Positions 1 to 6,710 of a stretch of DNA of 15,581 nt are shown one piece after another (positions within the stretch are counted from its first letter, which is position 1; each line of letters starts with the position of its first letter). Under the pieces are notes generated by a model. That model was not told the origin of the DNA. It made no database searches and saw only the letters and a program-made list of their open reading frames with translations. A program made the translations under genes and the position numbers. Origin of the DNA: CAZFLD01 sp964519835 (GTDB lineage: Bacteria; Spirochaetota; Spirochaetia; DSM-27196; CAZFLD01); contig CAZFLD010000088.1 in assembly GCA_964519835.1 (NCBI GenBank), positions 1-15,581 of the forward strand. Reading direction: 5' to 3'.

Positions 1-916
1 ACAGCAATTCGATCAGTTCCTTGGAGTACGTGGTTCGCGGGAGTGTCTGTCGTGCCATCTCCGTAGTCTGCTCCATCAGGGATACGATCGCCTGAGTAAG
101 GTCCATCGTCAGCCGAGAAGTCTCCTCAACGGCGGTGATCATGAACTCAATCCACGGCACCCAGGCGGACTCAGTCCGTACCCGCTGCAGCAGCTCGTAG
201 TAGCGCGGCTTATGTCTGATGATGTACCGGCTCAAGTACAGAATCGGCGAGTCCAACAGCCCACAGCGGATGAGGTACAGTACGTTGAGGATGCGCCCGG
301 TTCGGCCATTGCCATCGTAGAAGGGATGAATAGACTCGAACTGGTAGTGCATGATGGCCATCTTGATCAGGGGGTCGACGCCATCTTCCTTGTTGATGTA
401 GCGCTCGAGATCGCGCAATAGGTCGCGTATCACCGCCTTATCGACAGGCGGCGTGTACACGGCCTCCCCGGTTCGATCGTTGCGCAGGGCCGTTCCCGGC
501 AGGGAGCGTCTTCCGGCGGAATTCCCCTCAAGTTCCTCTTGAATGGCGACTATGGTTCGAGATGTGAGAAGGCCGGTGTCCTGGAGGAGACGGTACCCCG
601 TCCACACAGCCGAGCGGTAATTCAGGACCTCTTTCGTTTCCGGAGTCATCTGCCTGTCATCGGCAGCGAGCGCACGGTAAAGCTCATCTTGCGTCGTGAC
701 AATGTTCTCGATCTCGGAACTGGCCCGGGCTTCTTTGAGAACGATCGCATTCAGAAGCATCGTCTCGTTTGGCAGCAGCGAGCAATACCCTTTGAGCCGC
801 GCGAGTTCGCGGTTGGCAGAGATGGCATGCCGCAACACAGGTTTGGTTTCGATGTCAGCGTCTGGAAGCAAGAGCGGAAGATCGTTTGCGGGTACGTCTG
901 GTCTCATCATGTTCAT
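1..916 (-). CDS. Fic-family AMPylator (partial, C-terminus beyond window)
   Basis: Fic (filamentation induced by cAMP) proteins transfer AMP or related groups to hydroxyl side chains of target proteins. The minus-strand reading frame is open from 916 to the window edge (305 codons). It carries the full Fic motif HPFYDGNGRTGR at residues 197-208, with catalytic H197 and the phosphate-binding GNGR. An N-terminal SSEIEN at 66-71 fits the inhibitory [ST]xxxE[GN] helix, so this is a class II self-inhibited type. The last visible residues, TYSKELIELL, match the point where SoFic-like proteins enter a C-terminal winged helix; some 60-70 residues are probably off the edge. Start choice is uncertain: ATGs lie at 937, 916, 910 and 907 and none has a good Shine-Dalgarno. 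I chose 916. It lies downstream of a VapBC pair on the same strand. Solo Fic regulators of this class are not classical toxins. Confidence 0.9.
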   Translation of the reverse strand, partial: MNMMRPDVPANDLPLLLPDADIETKPVLRHAISANRELARLKGYCSLLPNETMLLNAIVLKEARASSEIENIVTTQDELYRALAADDRQMTPETKEVLNYRSAVWTGYRLLQDTGLLTSRTIVAIQEELEGNSAGRRSLPGTALRNDRTGEAVYTPPVDKAVIRDLLRDLERYINKEDGVDPLIKMAIMHYQFESIHPFYDGNGRTGRILNVLYLIRCGLLDSPILYLSRYIIRHKPRYYELLQRVRTESAWVPWIEFMITAVEETSRLTMDLTQAIVSLMEQTTEMARQTLPRTTYSKELIELL

Positions 917-990
917 GGTATCACATTTCGTGCACATGAGAGACTTGTCGTGTGCATGGCTTGTACACGACGATTGGCACTTGATTCAAC

Positions 991-1041
991 ATAACATTGG
1001 ATTGAATCGACCCTTCGGGTCGTCTCAATCCTACGTGTTAT
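991..1041. repeat. Imperfect 51-bp palindrome between fic and vapC
   Basis: Outer arms ATAAC/GTTAT enclose inner arms GATTGA/TCAATC and CGACCC/GGGTCG around a TTC loop, with small internal loops between the paired blocks. No T-run follows on either strand, so a standard intrinsic terminator is not supported. It could act as a terminator or processing hairpin between vapBC and fic, or be a mobile palindromic repeat. An integron attC site is possible in shape, but the outer boxes do not match GTTRRRY. Confidence 0.6.
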
Positions 1042-1087
1042 GGCGCCTACCGGATTACTCGAAATTGCGGGATGGATGTTTGGGGAG

Positions 1088-1486
1088 TCAATCCACCATT
1101 AGGCCTATAGATCTGTATTCCCAGATTTGAGAATCAGCGGTCAGAAAGATGAACTCCTGCTGAAGGCATTGCCAGATTAGCAGCCGATCGAACGGGTCTT
1201 TGTGTGTCCCCACATACTCAAGGCGGTAAGAGCTAGCCATTTGCTCGGTGGTCGCGGCGAGAAGCGCGAATCCTGCTTCCATCGTGCCATTGACCAGCTG
1301 CTCCGGGGTAATGCCCGAGAGCTTGAGTTTGCCGAGACCAAACTCTAGGCCTATCTCCCAAAAGCTCACGCTACTGACGTACTTCGTATGTGTCTCGTCT
1401 TCGAGAATGGCTCGATGCTGCGCTGGGATTCTGTCGGGATCAAGAAGGCTCCAGATGAGATAATGAGTGTCGACAAGATAGTTCAT
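1088..1486 (-). CDS. vapC: VapC-type PIN-domain toxin
   Basis: PIN-domain ribonucleases of the VapC type cut tRNA or rRNA and are held inactive by a partner antitoxin. The 132-residue protein has the usual length. It shows the acidic residues of the active site: D6 in LVDTH, E44 in FWEI, D97 and D100 in HKDPFDRLL, and D118 in TADSQ. The start ATG at 1486 overlaps the stop of the antitoxin gene by four bases (ATGA), which implies translational coupling. All catalytic positions are present, so the gene looks intact. The HKDPFDRLL signature is typical of the subgroup paired with Phd/YefM-like antitoxins. The target RNA cannot be told from the sequence. Confidence 0.93.
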   Translation of the reverse strand: MNYLVDTHYLIWSLLDPDRIPAQHRAILEDETHTKYVSSVSFWEIGLEFGLGKLKLSGITPEQLVNGTMEAGFALLAATTEQMASSYRLEYVGTHKDPFDRLLIWQCLQQEFIFLTADSQIWEYRSIGLMVD

Positions 1487-1722
1487 TCGCCGATTAGCTC
1501 TTCCGCCGTCATCTTGAAGTCATCGCCAAGCTCGGCACTTCCTTGGTCCTTCAAAAGTCCGAGGCGGATCTTGTTCTTCTTGCGATAGGTGGAGTACGGA
1601 ATCAGCACCGCGACGTTCTCGTGTTTCTTTCCATACGAGACGACGACTTCCTCTCCATTTTTGACCTCTTCCACCACCTGAGAGAAACGCGCCTTGAGCT
1701 CCCCGACCGGCATAGTCTTCAT
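1483..1722 (-). CDS. vapB: Phd/YefM-type antitoxin of the VapC toxin
   Basis: The 79-residue product (MKTMPVGELKARFSQVVEEV at the start) has the Phd/YefM fold signature. An N-terminal DNA-binding and dimerisation part (residues 1-50) is followed by a short acidic toxin-binding tail (DDFKMTAEELIGE). It should neutralise the PIN toxin and repress the operon. I chose ATG 1722 rather than the upstream in-frame start at 1758 because the family begins at MKTMPVGELK. The longer form would also run through the predicted promoter and operator. No Shine-Dalgarno precedes 1722, and the predicted transcription start lies almost at the ATG, so the message may be leaderless. Its stop overlaps vapC by four bases. 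Confidence 0.88.
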   Translation of the reverse strand: MKTMPVGELKARFSQVVEEVKNGEEVVVSYGKKHENVAVLIPYSTYRKKNKIRLGLLKDQGSAELGDDFKMTAEELIGE

Positions 1723-1729
1723 AACAAGA

Positions 1730-1766
1730 ATGGTAGTTGTGCAATACGTTTTTGTCAACTTGACAA
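1730..1766 (-). promoter_or_regulatory. vapBC promoter with palindromic operator
   Basis: A perfect palindrome TTGTCAA-C-TTGACAA lies at 1752-1766. On the minus strand its inner arm supplies a TTGACA -35 box (1753-1758). After 17 bp comes TACCAT (1730-1735) as a possible -10. The palindrome overlapping the -35 fits autoregulation by the antitoxin-toxin complex. Inferred from sequence only. Confidence 0.6.
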
Positions 1767-1796
1767 GAACATTTGGGCGACTGGTAGCGCTATAAC

Positions 1797-2394
1797 GTTT
1801 CGGCTCGAGCGCGCGGCAATTCGCATCCCGGCATCGCTCGATGAGATTACCTTCAGCCCCGAGCGCAACCTCGACCGCGACCTGGTCTCCCGGCTGTCCT
1901 CCATGCGCTAGGTCGCCGAGGGGGCGTCGGTGTTGGTCACCGGCCCTACCGGCGCCGGAAAGAGCTTCATCGCCTGCGCCTTCGCTACCGAAGCATGCCT
2001 GCGCGGCATCACTGCTCGTTATCTTCGCGCGACCAGGGGGGGGATGTCCGGGCGGCTCGAGGCGATGGGACCTACTTCGAGGAGATCGCCCGATTCGCCA
2101 AGACTTCGTTACTCGTTATCGACTAATGGTGAGACCGCAGTAATGTGGAGGGCCACATTAATCGACGACTTCGGGTTGGAAGCTCTCAACCACACATCCC
2201 GGATGGCGTTCCTCGAAATCCTCGAGGACCGACATCGGAGAAAATCCACCATGATGATCTCTCAGCAACCGGTGGAGAACTGGTACGGCATCATTGGCGA
2301 CCCTAGGATCGCCGACGCCATCATGGACCGTCTTGCCCATACACCGTGGATAGTCGCACTGAAAGGAGCGAGTAGACGCCGTAAAAACCCTTAG
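1797..2394 (+). pseudogene. istB: istB, IS21-family ATP-binding helper protein (decayed)
   Basis: IstB is the AAA+ ATPase that helps IstA choose targets. The sequence reads from ERAAIRIPASLDEITFS through the Walker A GPTGAGKS (codons 1942-1965) and LIDDFGLEAL (Walker B) to the C-terminal DRLAHTPWIVALKG. Lesions: the N-terminal ~50 residues are missing; there is an in-frame TAG at 1909-1911, probably a former TGG; the frame shifts near the run of eight G at 2036-2043; and a 43-bp insertion at 2118-2160 splits VIDDFG. Between the last two lesions the proper reading (ARGDGTYFEEIARFAKTSLL) lies in another frame. The gene cannot make a working protein. Confidence 0.9.
2118..2166. repeat. 43-bp insertion in istB flanked by ATCGAC duplication
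   Basis: ATCGAC occurs at 2118-2123 and again at 2161-2166. Removing one copy and the 37 bp between them restores the conserved VIDDFG codons exactly. The inserted DNA contains a perfect hairpin, TAATGTGG-AGGG-CCACATTA (2141-2160). The duplication resembles a target-site duplication of a very small element or an excision footprint. Confidence 0.65.
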
Positions 2395-2491
2395 ATTGAC
2401 CACAGACCTGCCGGCGCTCTATGCTGACTAACGCGAGGTTGCGAACCCTCCCCAGGTGGCAGGTTTACGTCAGAATGGGTGGCAGGATTCG

Positions 2492-2551
2492 CCGGAATAC
2501 CCACTGTCCGTTTTCCCCCGGAATCACTGTCCGAAATCACCGGAGTACACA
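2492..2551 (+). repeat. IS21-like terminal repeats
   Basis: Two units of CCGGAAT..CACTGTCCG lie at 2492-2510 and 2518-2533, followed by the partial unit CCGGAGTACACA ending at 2551. Multiple short repeats of this wording and a terminal ACA (TGT on the other strand) are typical of IS21-family ends, where transposase binds. The opposite end is not found in the window. Confidence 0.7.
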
Positions 2552-3120
2552 CAAACGGATCAACCTCATAGAGCTTTGCGAGAAGTCGGGCCCAGGCACG
2601 CTTACGCGCATCGACGGTGATTTCTTCCTCTCCATCCGGCAATGTTTCGTAGCCAGAGTCATCTGCGGCGGCACCGCGTCGATGGGCGGCCTTCCACTCC
2701 TCGGGCGCTCGCTCCACCAGCCAAGGCATCTCGTGCCGGCGCCCTTTCGCGCAGGAAGCATAGAGGCCGTAGCTCCGGATAAGCTGCAGGCGTTTCGGGG
2801 GAACATGCTGAGTGAGGTCGACGAGGAAGTCCAAGGCATCGAACAGGTGGACGTTCTGCTTGAAATACTCCGAGTATTTGGTGTGAAACAGAACCTTCCC
2901 TTTGAACGGCTCGTAACGTATTTTCTTCTGCGACGGCGGAGGCCGAGCAGTGTGCTCGGCGCGACTCTCCCGGCTCTTGGCGTCGGCGAGGCGAACCGAG
3001 TCGTCGAAGCTGAACTCTGAGTATTTCCCGCGTCGGTCTTCCGAGTCTTCGCATCCACTCCCGAGATGATCGCGACCGGCATCCCGCTTCTGCGGGTCAA
3101 TACGCTCGCCTTGCTCGTCG
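2552..3120 (-). pseudogene. IS91-type (Y2) transposase, C-terminal fragment
   Basis: On the minus strand an open frame reads IRYEPFKGKVLFHTKYSEYF, then LFDALDFLVDLTQHVPPKR and LIRSYGLYASCAKGRR, then WARLLAKLYEVDPFVC. This is the C-terminal part of IS91/Y2-type rolling-circle transposases (…DFLA.LTQHIP.+….RYYG.YSS+.+G… and …LL.+VYEVDP..C). At DPFVC, where a final zinc-finger-like CxxCG should follow, the sequence runs into the IS21 end. The frame then continues meaninglessly to a stop at 2391. The N-terminal and middle parts of the transposase are absent at the 3120 side, where gntR begins. Only about 2640-2910 shows strong family resemblance; the upstream stretch (EDRRGKYSEFSFDD…) is unassigned. 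An N-terminal piece of the same family lies at 13340-13580. Confidence 0.75.
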
Positions 3121-3123
3121 TGC

Positions 3124-3780
3124 CTACGTTCCGTTCTTGATGTGCTCGATCAGGTGCCGGCGCGAACTGTCCACGTGGGCGAACATCTCGCGTCGAGCCC
3201 TCTGGATGTCGCGCATGCGAATCGCATCGCAGAGCACCTCGTGTTCGGAGGAGCTCTTCTCGGGCTCCTTAAAGAAGCCGTAGAAGTTGGCGATGGGTAT
3301 GATGCTGTAGCTGGAGATGATGCTGTAGAGCAGCTTGTTGCCGCTCATCTCCATGACTCGCATGTGGAACTCGTAGTCAACCTCCTTCACGCGCCGATCC
3401 CCTCGGGAGACGAGATCGGAGAAGTGGCGGCACAGTTTCATGAGCTCGCCAATCGCCTCGTCGGAGGCGTTGCGGGCGGCCTCTGCGGCCCCCAACGGTT
3501 CCAACCGAACGCGGATCTCGTATATGTCCACGAGCTCGTGCAGCTCGTACTTCCGGACGAAGGCACCGCGGCGTGGCACCAGCTCAACGAGCATCTCCTT
3601 CTCGAGCTTCGAGAAGGCGGACAAGAGCGGCGTCCGCGACACCCCCAACCGCTCGGCGAGCTCGTCCTGTCGGAGCCTCTCACCGGTCTTGAGCTCACCG
3701 ACGAGGATCATCTGCTTGAGCATACGATAGACTTGCTGCGAGAGGTCTTCATAGTCGACTCGAAATGGTGTCTCAGACAT
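3124..3780 (-). CDS. GntR-family regulator, FCD (FadR) subfamily
   Basis: A 218-residue transcription factor. Residues 12-75 form the winged helix (QDELAERLGVSRTPLLSAFSKLEKEMLVELVPRRGAFV). Residues 85-215 form an FCD ligand-binding domain with the expected metal ligands D135, H139 (VDYEFH), H180 (SSEHEVL) and H202 (FAHVDSSR). FCD regulators usually respond to sugar acids or carboxylates and repress catabolic operons. The start is firm: AGGAGGG lies six bases before ATG 3780. It sits downstream of the transporter operon but behind a terminator and its own ~350-bp leader region, which holds a GTATAC-centred site like those at the two sugar operons. It is probably the local regulator, including of itself. 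The ligand is unknown. Confidence 0.93.
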   Translation of the reverse strand: MSETPFRVDYEDLSQQVYRMLKQMILVGELKTGERLRQDELAERLGVSRTPLLSAFSKLEKEMLVELVPRRGAFVRKYELHELVDIYEIRVRLEPLGAAEAARNASDEAIGELMKLCRHFSDLVSRGDRRVKEVDYEFHMRVMEMSGNKLLYSIISSYSIIPIANFYGFFKEPEKSSSEHEVLCDAIRMRDIQRARREMFAHVDSSRRHLIEHIKNGT

Positions 3781-4083
3781 CAGTCACCCTCCTCGTGCCG
3801 AGCATCGCCCGCGCGGGCGTCGAACGTTCCCGACGAAAAACCTGCAGCTCAGGCGCGACCGACGCCCGCCTCACTCGACGCGCCCGCCGCGGCGGTGACC
3901 ATCATAGCCGGGACTCGACCATCACTAACGCGATGATTCACTCAGCACGTCCTCGCTGATTTCTGTATACCAAACACAACAAACGACGGTACTACGGCTA
4001 CATCGCGGGTGTCTATGCGTAAGACCTTACGACCGCCACGCCCAATGGGATGCGCCAGCAAGGGCTTTCGCCATCTCGGCTGG
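3781..4083. other. gntR upstream region (no gene)
   Basis: No convincing coding region is present. It holds the gntR Shine-Dalgarno (3787-3793), a 14-bp perfect palindrome CGCCCGCGCGGGCG at 3806-3819 in the predicted leader, and a GTATAC site at 3959-3975. The rest (3830-3955 and 3980-4083) shows nothing I can assign. Confidence 0.6.
3959..3975 (-). promoter_or_regulatory. Putative GntR operator / -10 region of gntR
   Basis: The site contains CTGTATACC with core GTATAC at 3965-3970. Read on the minus strand it gives GGTATACAG. It shares GTATACA with the two sites in the 9-kb divergent region, but its flanks do not match those sites well. TATACA (minus, 3969-3964) could be the gntR -10; the -35 is weak. 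Autoregulation is an inference. Confidence 0.4.
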
Positions 4084-4120
4084 ACAAAAGAGGGATGGGG
4101 TGCCGTGTCGGCACCCCCAT
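4084..4120 (-). terminator. Intrinsic terminator of the glycosidase-transporter operon
   Basis: Perfect 8-bp stem GGGGTGCC / GGCACCCC (4097-4104 and 4110-4117) with a 5-base loop. On the minus strand it is followed after a few bases by CTCTTTT. It lies just after the binding-protein stop at 4128, where the operon should end. The T-tract is offset and modest. Confidence 0.7.
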
Positions 4121-4127
4121 ACGAGCG

Positions 4128-5747
4128 TCAGGGTTGCCCGTTCAGGAACTCGTCCGGGTGCGCGTCATAGTACTCAAAGAACACCTCGGCAGATGCATCG
4201 AGAACGGCATTGAGGCCGGCTGCGTCCATCGCGTCAAGATACTCATTCCAATCTGCATCGTTTCCTGCGTCCAGCTGGCCGGTCAGGAATCTCAGACGAT
4301 ACTCCCGATGCGGGCCCATGTAGTCGGGGTACAGCTGGTACTCAGGAATAGTGGAGGTATCGACGTAGTTCCTCCACAACTGGAAATGAGATACGCCCCA
4401 CTCAGGAATCGTCTCGTCGTGCCACTGGTCGATATGCTCCATACGTTCATCGATCCACTCCTGGTTCGAGACGAATCTCGCGTAGCCGCGCCGAGTGCTC
4501 CGATTCTCGCGCATCCAAAAGAACTCCTCCCCCACGGGTCCAAAGCGGCTCAACGTTGGGAGCATTCCCTGATTGCGCTCCTCCACGGCACGCAGAACGG
4601 GTTCGCCGTCTACGATGTCATGGTCATACCCCGGCAGTCCGTACTCGACAAAGAACATCCCGTCTTCAGAACACAGATAGTCAAGGAACTGTATTGACTC
4701 CACGATCCGGTCTGATCCGGCATAGACGGCAAATATCCTGTCCGCTGGGAAATTGGAGTGATACCCAGCCTGCACTTCTGCGTGGATCGGCGGAGCGGGT
4801 ACGATCTCAGGCAACACACCTGTCGTCTCGTAGATGTTTCTTTCCATGTTGTGGACGGATCTGATGTACGAGCTAATCATGCCCACCTTTCCGTTCGCGA
4901 TCTTGGCGTCTCTGCCGGTTCTGTCCTGTGAGATGGAGTCCGGATCGATGTAGCCCCGTTCAAACCACTCAGCCATGGTCTGGTAATAGCCGCGTGCCGC
5001 GTCCGTGGTCGACCAGAATACGATCTCACGCTCGCTCAAATCGACATACGTGCCCTCGTCATTAAAGTGTGCAAAACCCCAACCGCCGGCAAACTTGTAG
5101 ATGTCTCCCAGCCCTCTGTCTGACGAGATCCCAAACTCGTCGAGCTCGCCATTGCCGTCCATATCAGTGGCCTTCACTGCTTCGAAGAACTCTTCGTACT
5201 CGTCAAGCGTGACGGGAACGTCGAGTCCGAGCGCATCGAGCCAATCCTTGCGGATCATCATGACATGTTTCGATGTCGCATACTCAGGAACCGGCACTCC
5301 GACCAGCTCTCCGTCGACGCGCGCCGCCCTGAGCGAATACTCGGGGATCGTGGTGAGAATGTTGGGACCGTGTTCCGCCACGAGATCGTTGTACTCGCCG
5401 ATAGCACCACTCCCCTGCCATTCCCACGGATAGTCGGCACGGAAGATATCGAAGTCTTCACCCGCCACAACCATCAGTTTCACCTTCTCCCAGTACTCCC
5501 GTATCGAACTCGCCTGGGTGAAGACCGGCTTGTACCGAAGCCCAATTTGATCGTAAAGGTGACGCGACCATAGATTGTCTTCCACGTCGATGTCGTACTT
5601 GATTATGTTCTGTTCGTGATGGGTGAAGCTGACGTCGATGATTTGCGGTGCATCCGCATAGCCGGTCGCGTCGTGCTCGGATTCGCCGGCACCAAAGGCG
5701 GACACAGCCACCAGCAGGGCAGCCAGGGCAATCGTTAATACTCGCAT
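4128..5747 (-). CDS. ABC transporter sugar-binding protein (LipO/LplA-like)
   Basis: A 539-residue extracytoplasmic solute-binding protein of the large type that pairs with LplB/YtcP permeases for oligosaccharides. The N-terminus is a signal peptide (residues 1-20, hydrophobic LTIALAALLVAVSAFGAG) without a lipobox cysteine. It is therefore probably released into or kept in the periplasm by signal peptidase I, as often seen in spirochaete binding proteins. Around residues 195-205 the motif TDMDGNGELDEFG resembles a calcium-binding DxDGNGxxD loop, common in this family. The C-terminal part is rich in aromatic residues, as expected for sugar stacking. AAGGAG lies seven bases before ATG 5747. It is last in the operon after the two permeases. 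The substrate is unknown; a plant- or algal-type glycoside is a guess from context. Confidence 0.93.
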   Translation of the reverse strand: MRVLTIALAALLVAVSAFGAGESEHDATGYADAPQIIDVSFTHHEQNIIKYDIDVEDNLWSRHLYDQIGLRYKPVFTQASSIREYWEKVKLMVVAGEDFDIFRADYPWEWQGSGAIGEYNDLVAEHGPNILTTIPEYSLRAARVDGELVGVPVPEYATSKHVMMIRKDWLDALGLDVPVTLDEYEEFFEAVKATDMDGNGELDEFGISSDRGLGDIYKFAGGWGFAHFNDEGTYVDLSEREIVFWSTTDAARGYYQTMAEWFERGYIDPDSISQDRTGRDAKIANGKVGMISSYIRSVHNMERNIYETTGVLPEIVPAPPIHAEVQAGYHSNFPADRIFAVYAGSDRIVESIQFLDYLCSEDGMFFVEYGLPGYDHDIVDGEPVLRAVEERNQGMLPTLSRFGPVGEEFFWMRENRSTRRGYARFVSNQEWIDERMEHIDQWHDETIPEWGVSHFQLWRNYVDTSTIPEYQLYPDYMGPHREYRLRFLTGQLDAGNDADWNEYLDAMDAAGLNAVLDASAEVFFEYYDAHPDEFLNGQP

Positions 5748-5822
5748 TGATTCTCTCCTTCTATTGATACTATCGATTCCAACATACGAGACGCCGGCTG
5801 CCGACCATAGGATCCGTAGCCG

Positions 5823-6710
5823 CTATCCCTTTAGTGATCCTATAAGCACCCCCTTGACGAAGTATTTCTGTATCCATGGATAGACAACCAGTATTGGCAC
5901 GACAGTGCAGAGAACGGTCGCAGCGCGGACGGAATCAGGAACAATCTCCATTAGCTCGAGCTGCTCTTCGAGCAACTCGATGCTGCTGCCGGCGGCCACC
6001 TCATCCAGGATTAACTGGCTCAGGTAGGCCTGGAGAACCGTCTTCCTGGTGTCGGTTATGTAGATCACCGCATCAAAGAATGAGTTCCAGTATTTGACGG
6101 CGTAGAACAGAGAGATTGTAGCCAAGGCCGGTTTCGAGAGCGGAAGGATCACTCTGACCAAAATCGTAGGAAAGCTCGCCCCATCGATTTCTGCCGATTC
6201 TTCCAAGCTGTCCGGAATCGCCTGAAAGAAGTTCCGCAAGATGATCATGTTCCAGGCACTAATGGCAACGGGGATGAACAGTGCCCAGAGCGTATTGAGC
6301 ATCCCGAGGTCTCGTACCAACAGGTACCTTGGAATCAGCCCGCCGCTGAAGAACATCGTGAAGACGACGAGGAGCATCAGAAATTTCCGGCCCTTTAGGC
6401 GTCGCTTTGAGAGCGGGTAGGCCCCCAAAATCGAGAGGAGCATGCTGATCGCGGTCCCTGCGGCGGTGACCAGGACCGTGTTTCTGAAGCTAATAAAGTA
6501 GACCGGGTTCGCGAAGACGACTTTGTAGGCACTTGTGTTGAAACCGCGCGGAAGGAGAAATACCCGCCCTGAGACTATCTGAGCTCCGTCGCTGAGCGAG
6601 ACCGCTAGCGTGTTCAGAAACGGATACAGCGTCGTAAAAGCAAGCAGAGCGAGCAGTGTCCCGTTCACGAGCCGGAAGACTCGATCTCCTCTAGAGCCTT
6701 TCGTTACCAT
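5823..6710 (-). CDS. ABC sugar permease, YtcP/CarB-type
   Basis: A 295-residue inner-membrane permease, the second of the pair. Hydrophobic segments begin near residues 15, 75, 110, 140 and 190. The EAA loop that docks the ATPase is visible at about 170-192 (LEESAEIDGASFPTILVRVILPLSKP, family consensus EAA…G….I.LP). The C-terminal YPWIQKYFVKGVLIGSLKG is the hallmark ending of this subfamily. I chose ATG 6710, preceded by GAGGGC, over the ATG at 6731, which has no ribosome site and overlaps the previous gene by 28 bp. From 6710 the overlap is 7 bp, so translation is coupled to the first permease. A 75-bp gap with a ribosome site separates it from the binding-protein gene. Confidence 0.93.
   Translation of the reverse strand: MVTKGSRGDRVFRLVNGTLLALLAFTTLYPFLNTLAVSLSDGAQIVSGRVFLLPRGFNTSAYKVVFANPVYFISFRNTVLVTAAGTAISMLLSILGAYPLSKRRLKGRKFLMLLVVFTMFFSGGLIPRYLLVRDLGMLNTLWALFIPVAISAWNMIILRNFFQAIPDSLEESAEIDGASFPTILVRVILPLSKPALATISLFYAVKYWNSFFDAVIYITDTRKTVLQAYLSQLILDEVAAGSSIELLEEQLELMEIVPDSVRAATVLCTVVPILVVYPWIQKYFVKGVLIGSLKG

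Larger units (their letters stand above)
1797..2551 (+). mobile_element. IS21-family element remnant (istB end only)
   Basis: The remnant comprises a decayed istB and one IS21-like terminus with repeated GGAAT..CACTGTCCG units ending in ACA at 2551. No istA transposase is present upstream. VapBC and its promoter occupy the sequence up to about 1766, so the left three quarters of the element are gone. The right end falls inside an IS91-type transposase gene on the opposite strand, right after the codons for DPFVC. This suggests that the IS21 copy jumped into that older element. The left boundary is approximate. Confidence 0.75.

Noticed and set aside
991..1041. Intrinsic terminator between vapC and fic.
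   Set aside because: The hairpin has no following T-run on either strand, so it is kept only as a palindrome of unknown role.
539..1130. Plus-strand frames of ~150 codons opposite the Fic gene.
   Set aside because: The minus strand carries an intact Fic motif and continuous family text to the window edge; the plus frames are shadows.
3142..3936. 264-codon plus-strand frame opposite gntR.
   Set aside because: Shadow of the clearly recognised GntR gene, with no ribosome site or domain.
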